A stretch of 64,000 bases of DNA. Source: Phytophthora vignae f. sp. vignae. Its lineage: Eukaryota > Oomycota > Peronosporomycetes > Peronosporales > Peronosporaceae. Under the pieces are notes generated by a model. That model made no database searches, was not told where the DNA came from, and worked only from the letters and a program-made list of their open reading frames with translations. A program made the position numbers and the translations under genes. The stretch spans positions 186,001 through 250,000 of the forward strand of contig JABJUM010000044.1 of assembly GCA_016169955.1 (NCBI GenBank), given 5' to 3'. This document shows positions 63,852 through 64,000 of the stretch, piece after piece (position 1 is the first letter of the stretch; every line of letters begins with the position of its first letter).

Positions 63852-64000
63852 ATGAAGACTCAACGCGAGGTTCAGGCAGCCAATGCGTGCGATAAACCCA
63901 AGTCCAAGACCAAGAAAGTTCCTACTTGGCTGCGTCAGAAGCGGGAGATCGAGGCGCTGCGTCAGGAGCGCGAGGAGCTGGAGACCGCGTTGCTCTTCTC
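63852..64000 (+). CDS. M96-like basic/coiled-coil protein, N-terminus only
   Basis: From ATG 63,852 the frame is open to the window edge (49 codons and two bases). After MKTQREVQAANACDK it has a basic stretch (KPKSKTKKVPTWLRQKR) leading into a Glu/Arg/Leu coiled coil (REIEALRQEREELETALL). The same basic-then-coil arrangement is present in the neighbouring gene, so the two may be paralogues transcribed from a shared intergenic region. The rest lies outside the window. Confidence 0.55.
   Translation, partial: MKTQREVQAANACDKPKSKTKKVPTWLRQKREIEALRQEREELETALLF

Overview
The window looks like a transposon-rich, gene-sparse region of an oomycete genome, most likely a Phytophthora or close relative (Peronosporales). 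The main evidence is five secreted proteins of the RxLR/WY effector type between 43 and 59 kb. Supporting evidence is oomycete-type core promoter elements next to two of them, a short (74 nt) GT-AG intron, and Ty3/gypsy, Ty1/copia, Mutator-like and Helitron-like elements nested in each other. I cannot name the species from sequence alone.

Layout. 1-6.9 kb: repeat debris, one small unknown ORF and a broken coiled-coil (gag-like) gene. 6.9-17.8 kb: a decayed gypsy-type gag/pol (element 1), split by a copia LTR-like block (7.63-9.47 kb) and by a complete LTR element with target duplication (9,977-15,119). That LTR element has gag, a broken protease and a chromodomain, lacks reverse transcriptase, and carries a long ORF on the opposite strand. 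17.8-28.0 kb: two copia relics on the minus strand (Copia-A and Copia-B). A Mutator-like element with its own target duplication sits in the integrase of Copia-B. 28-30 kb: LTR-like and unassigned sequence.

30.1-42.2 kb: four head-to-tail copies of a non-autonomous element with Helitron termini (5' TCTCT, 3' hairpin plus CTAG). The first copy is split by a very young LTR element (30,375-35,482; two 875-bp LTRs with one visible difference) that encodes gag but no pol.

42.2-59 kb: the effector cluster. Two almost identical Mutator-like elements lie in opposite orientation (47,594-49,515 and 53,289-55,213) and bracket two effector genes transcribed away from each other. A 9-bp target duplication is shared between the outer flank of one copy and the inner flank of the other, which suggests the effector-bearing interval was inverted by recombination between the copies. 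A cut-off gypsy integrase follows the right-hand copy.

59.6-64 kb: host-like genes return: a multi-pass membrane protein with one frameshift, a pogo/Tigger transposase C-terminus ending in a PCNA-box-like motif, and a head-to-head pair of basic/coiled-coil proteins resembling the M96 family, one with an intron and one running off the window. The overall picture is the repeat-rich, rapidly changing compartment typical of effector loci, joined on its right side to a more ordinary gene region. All family assignments come from reading motifs; no database search was possible.
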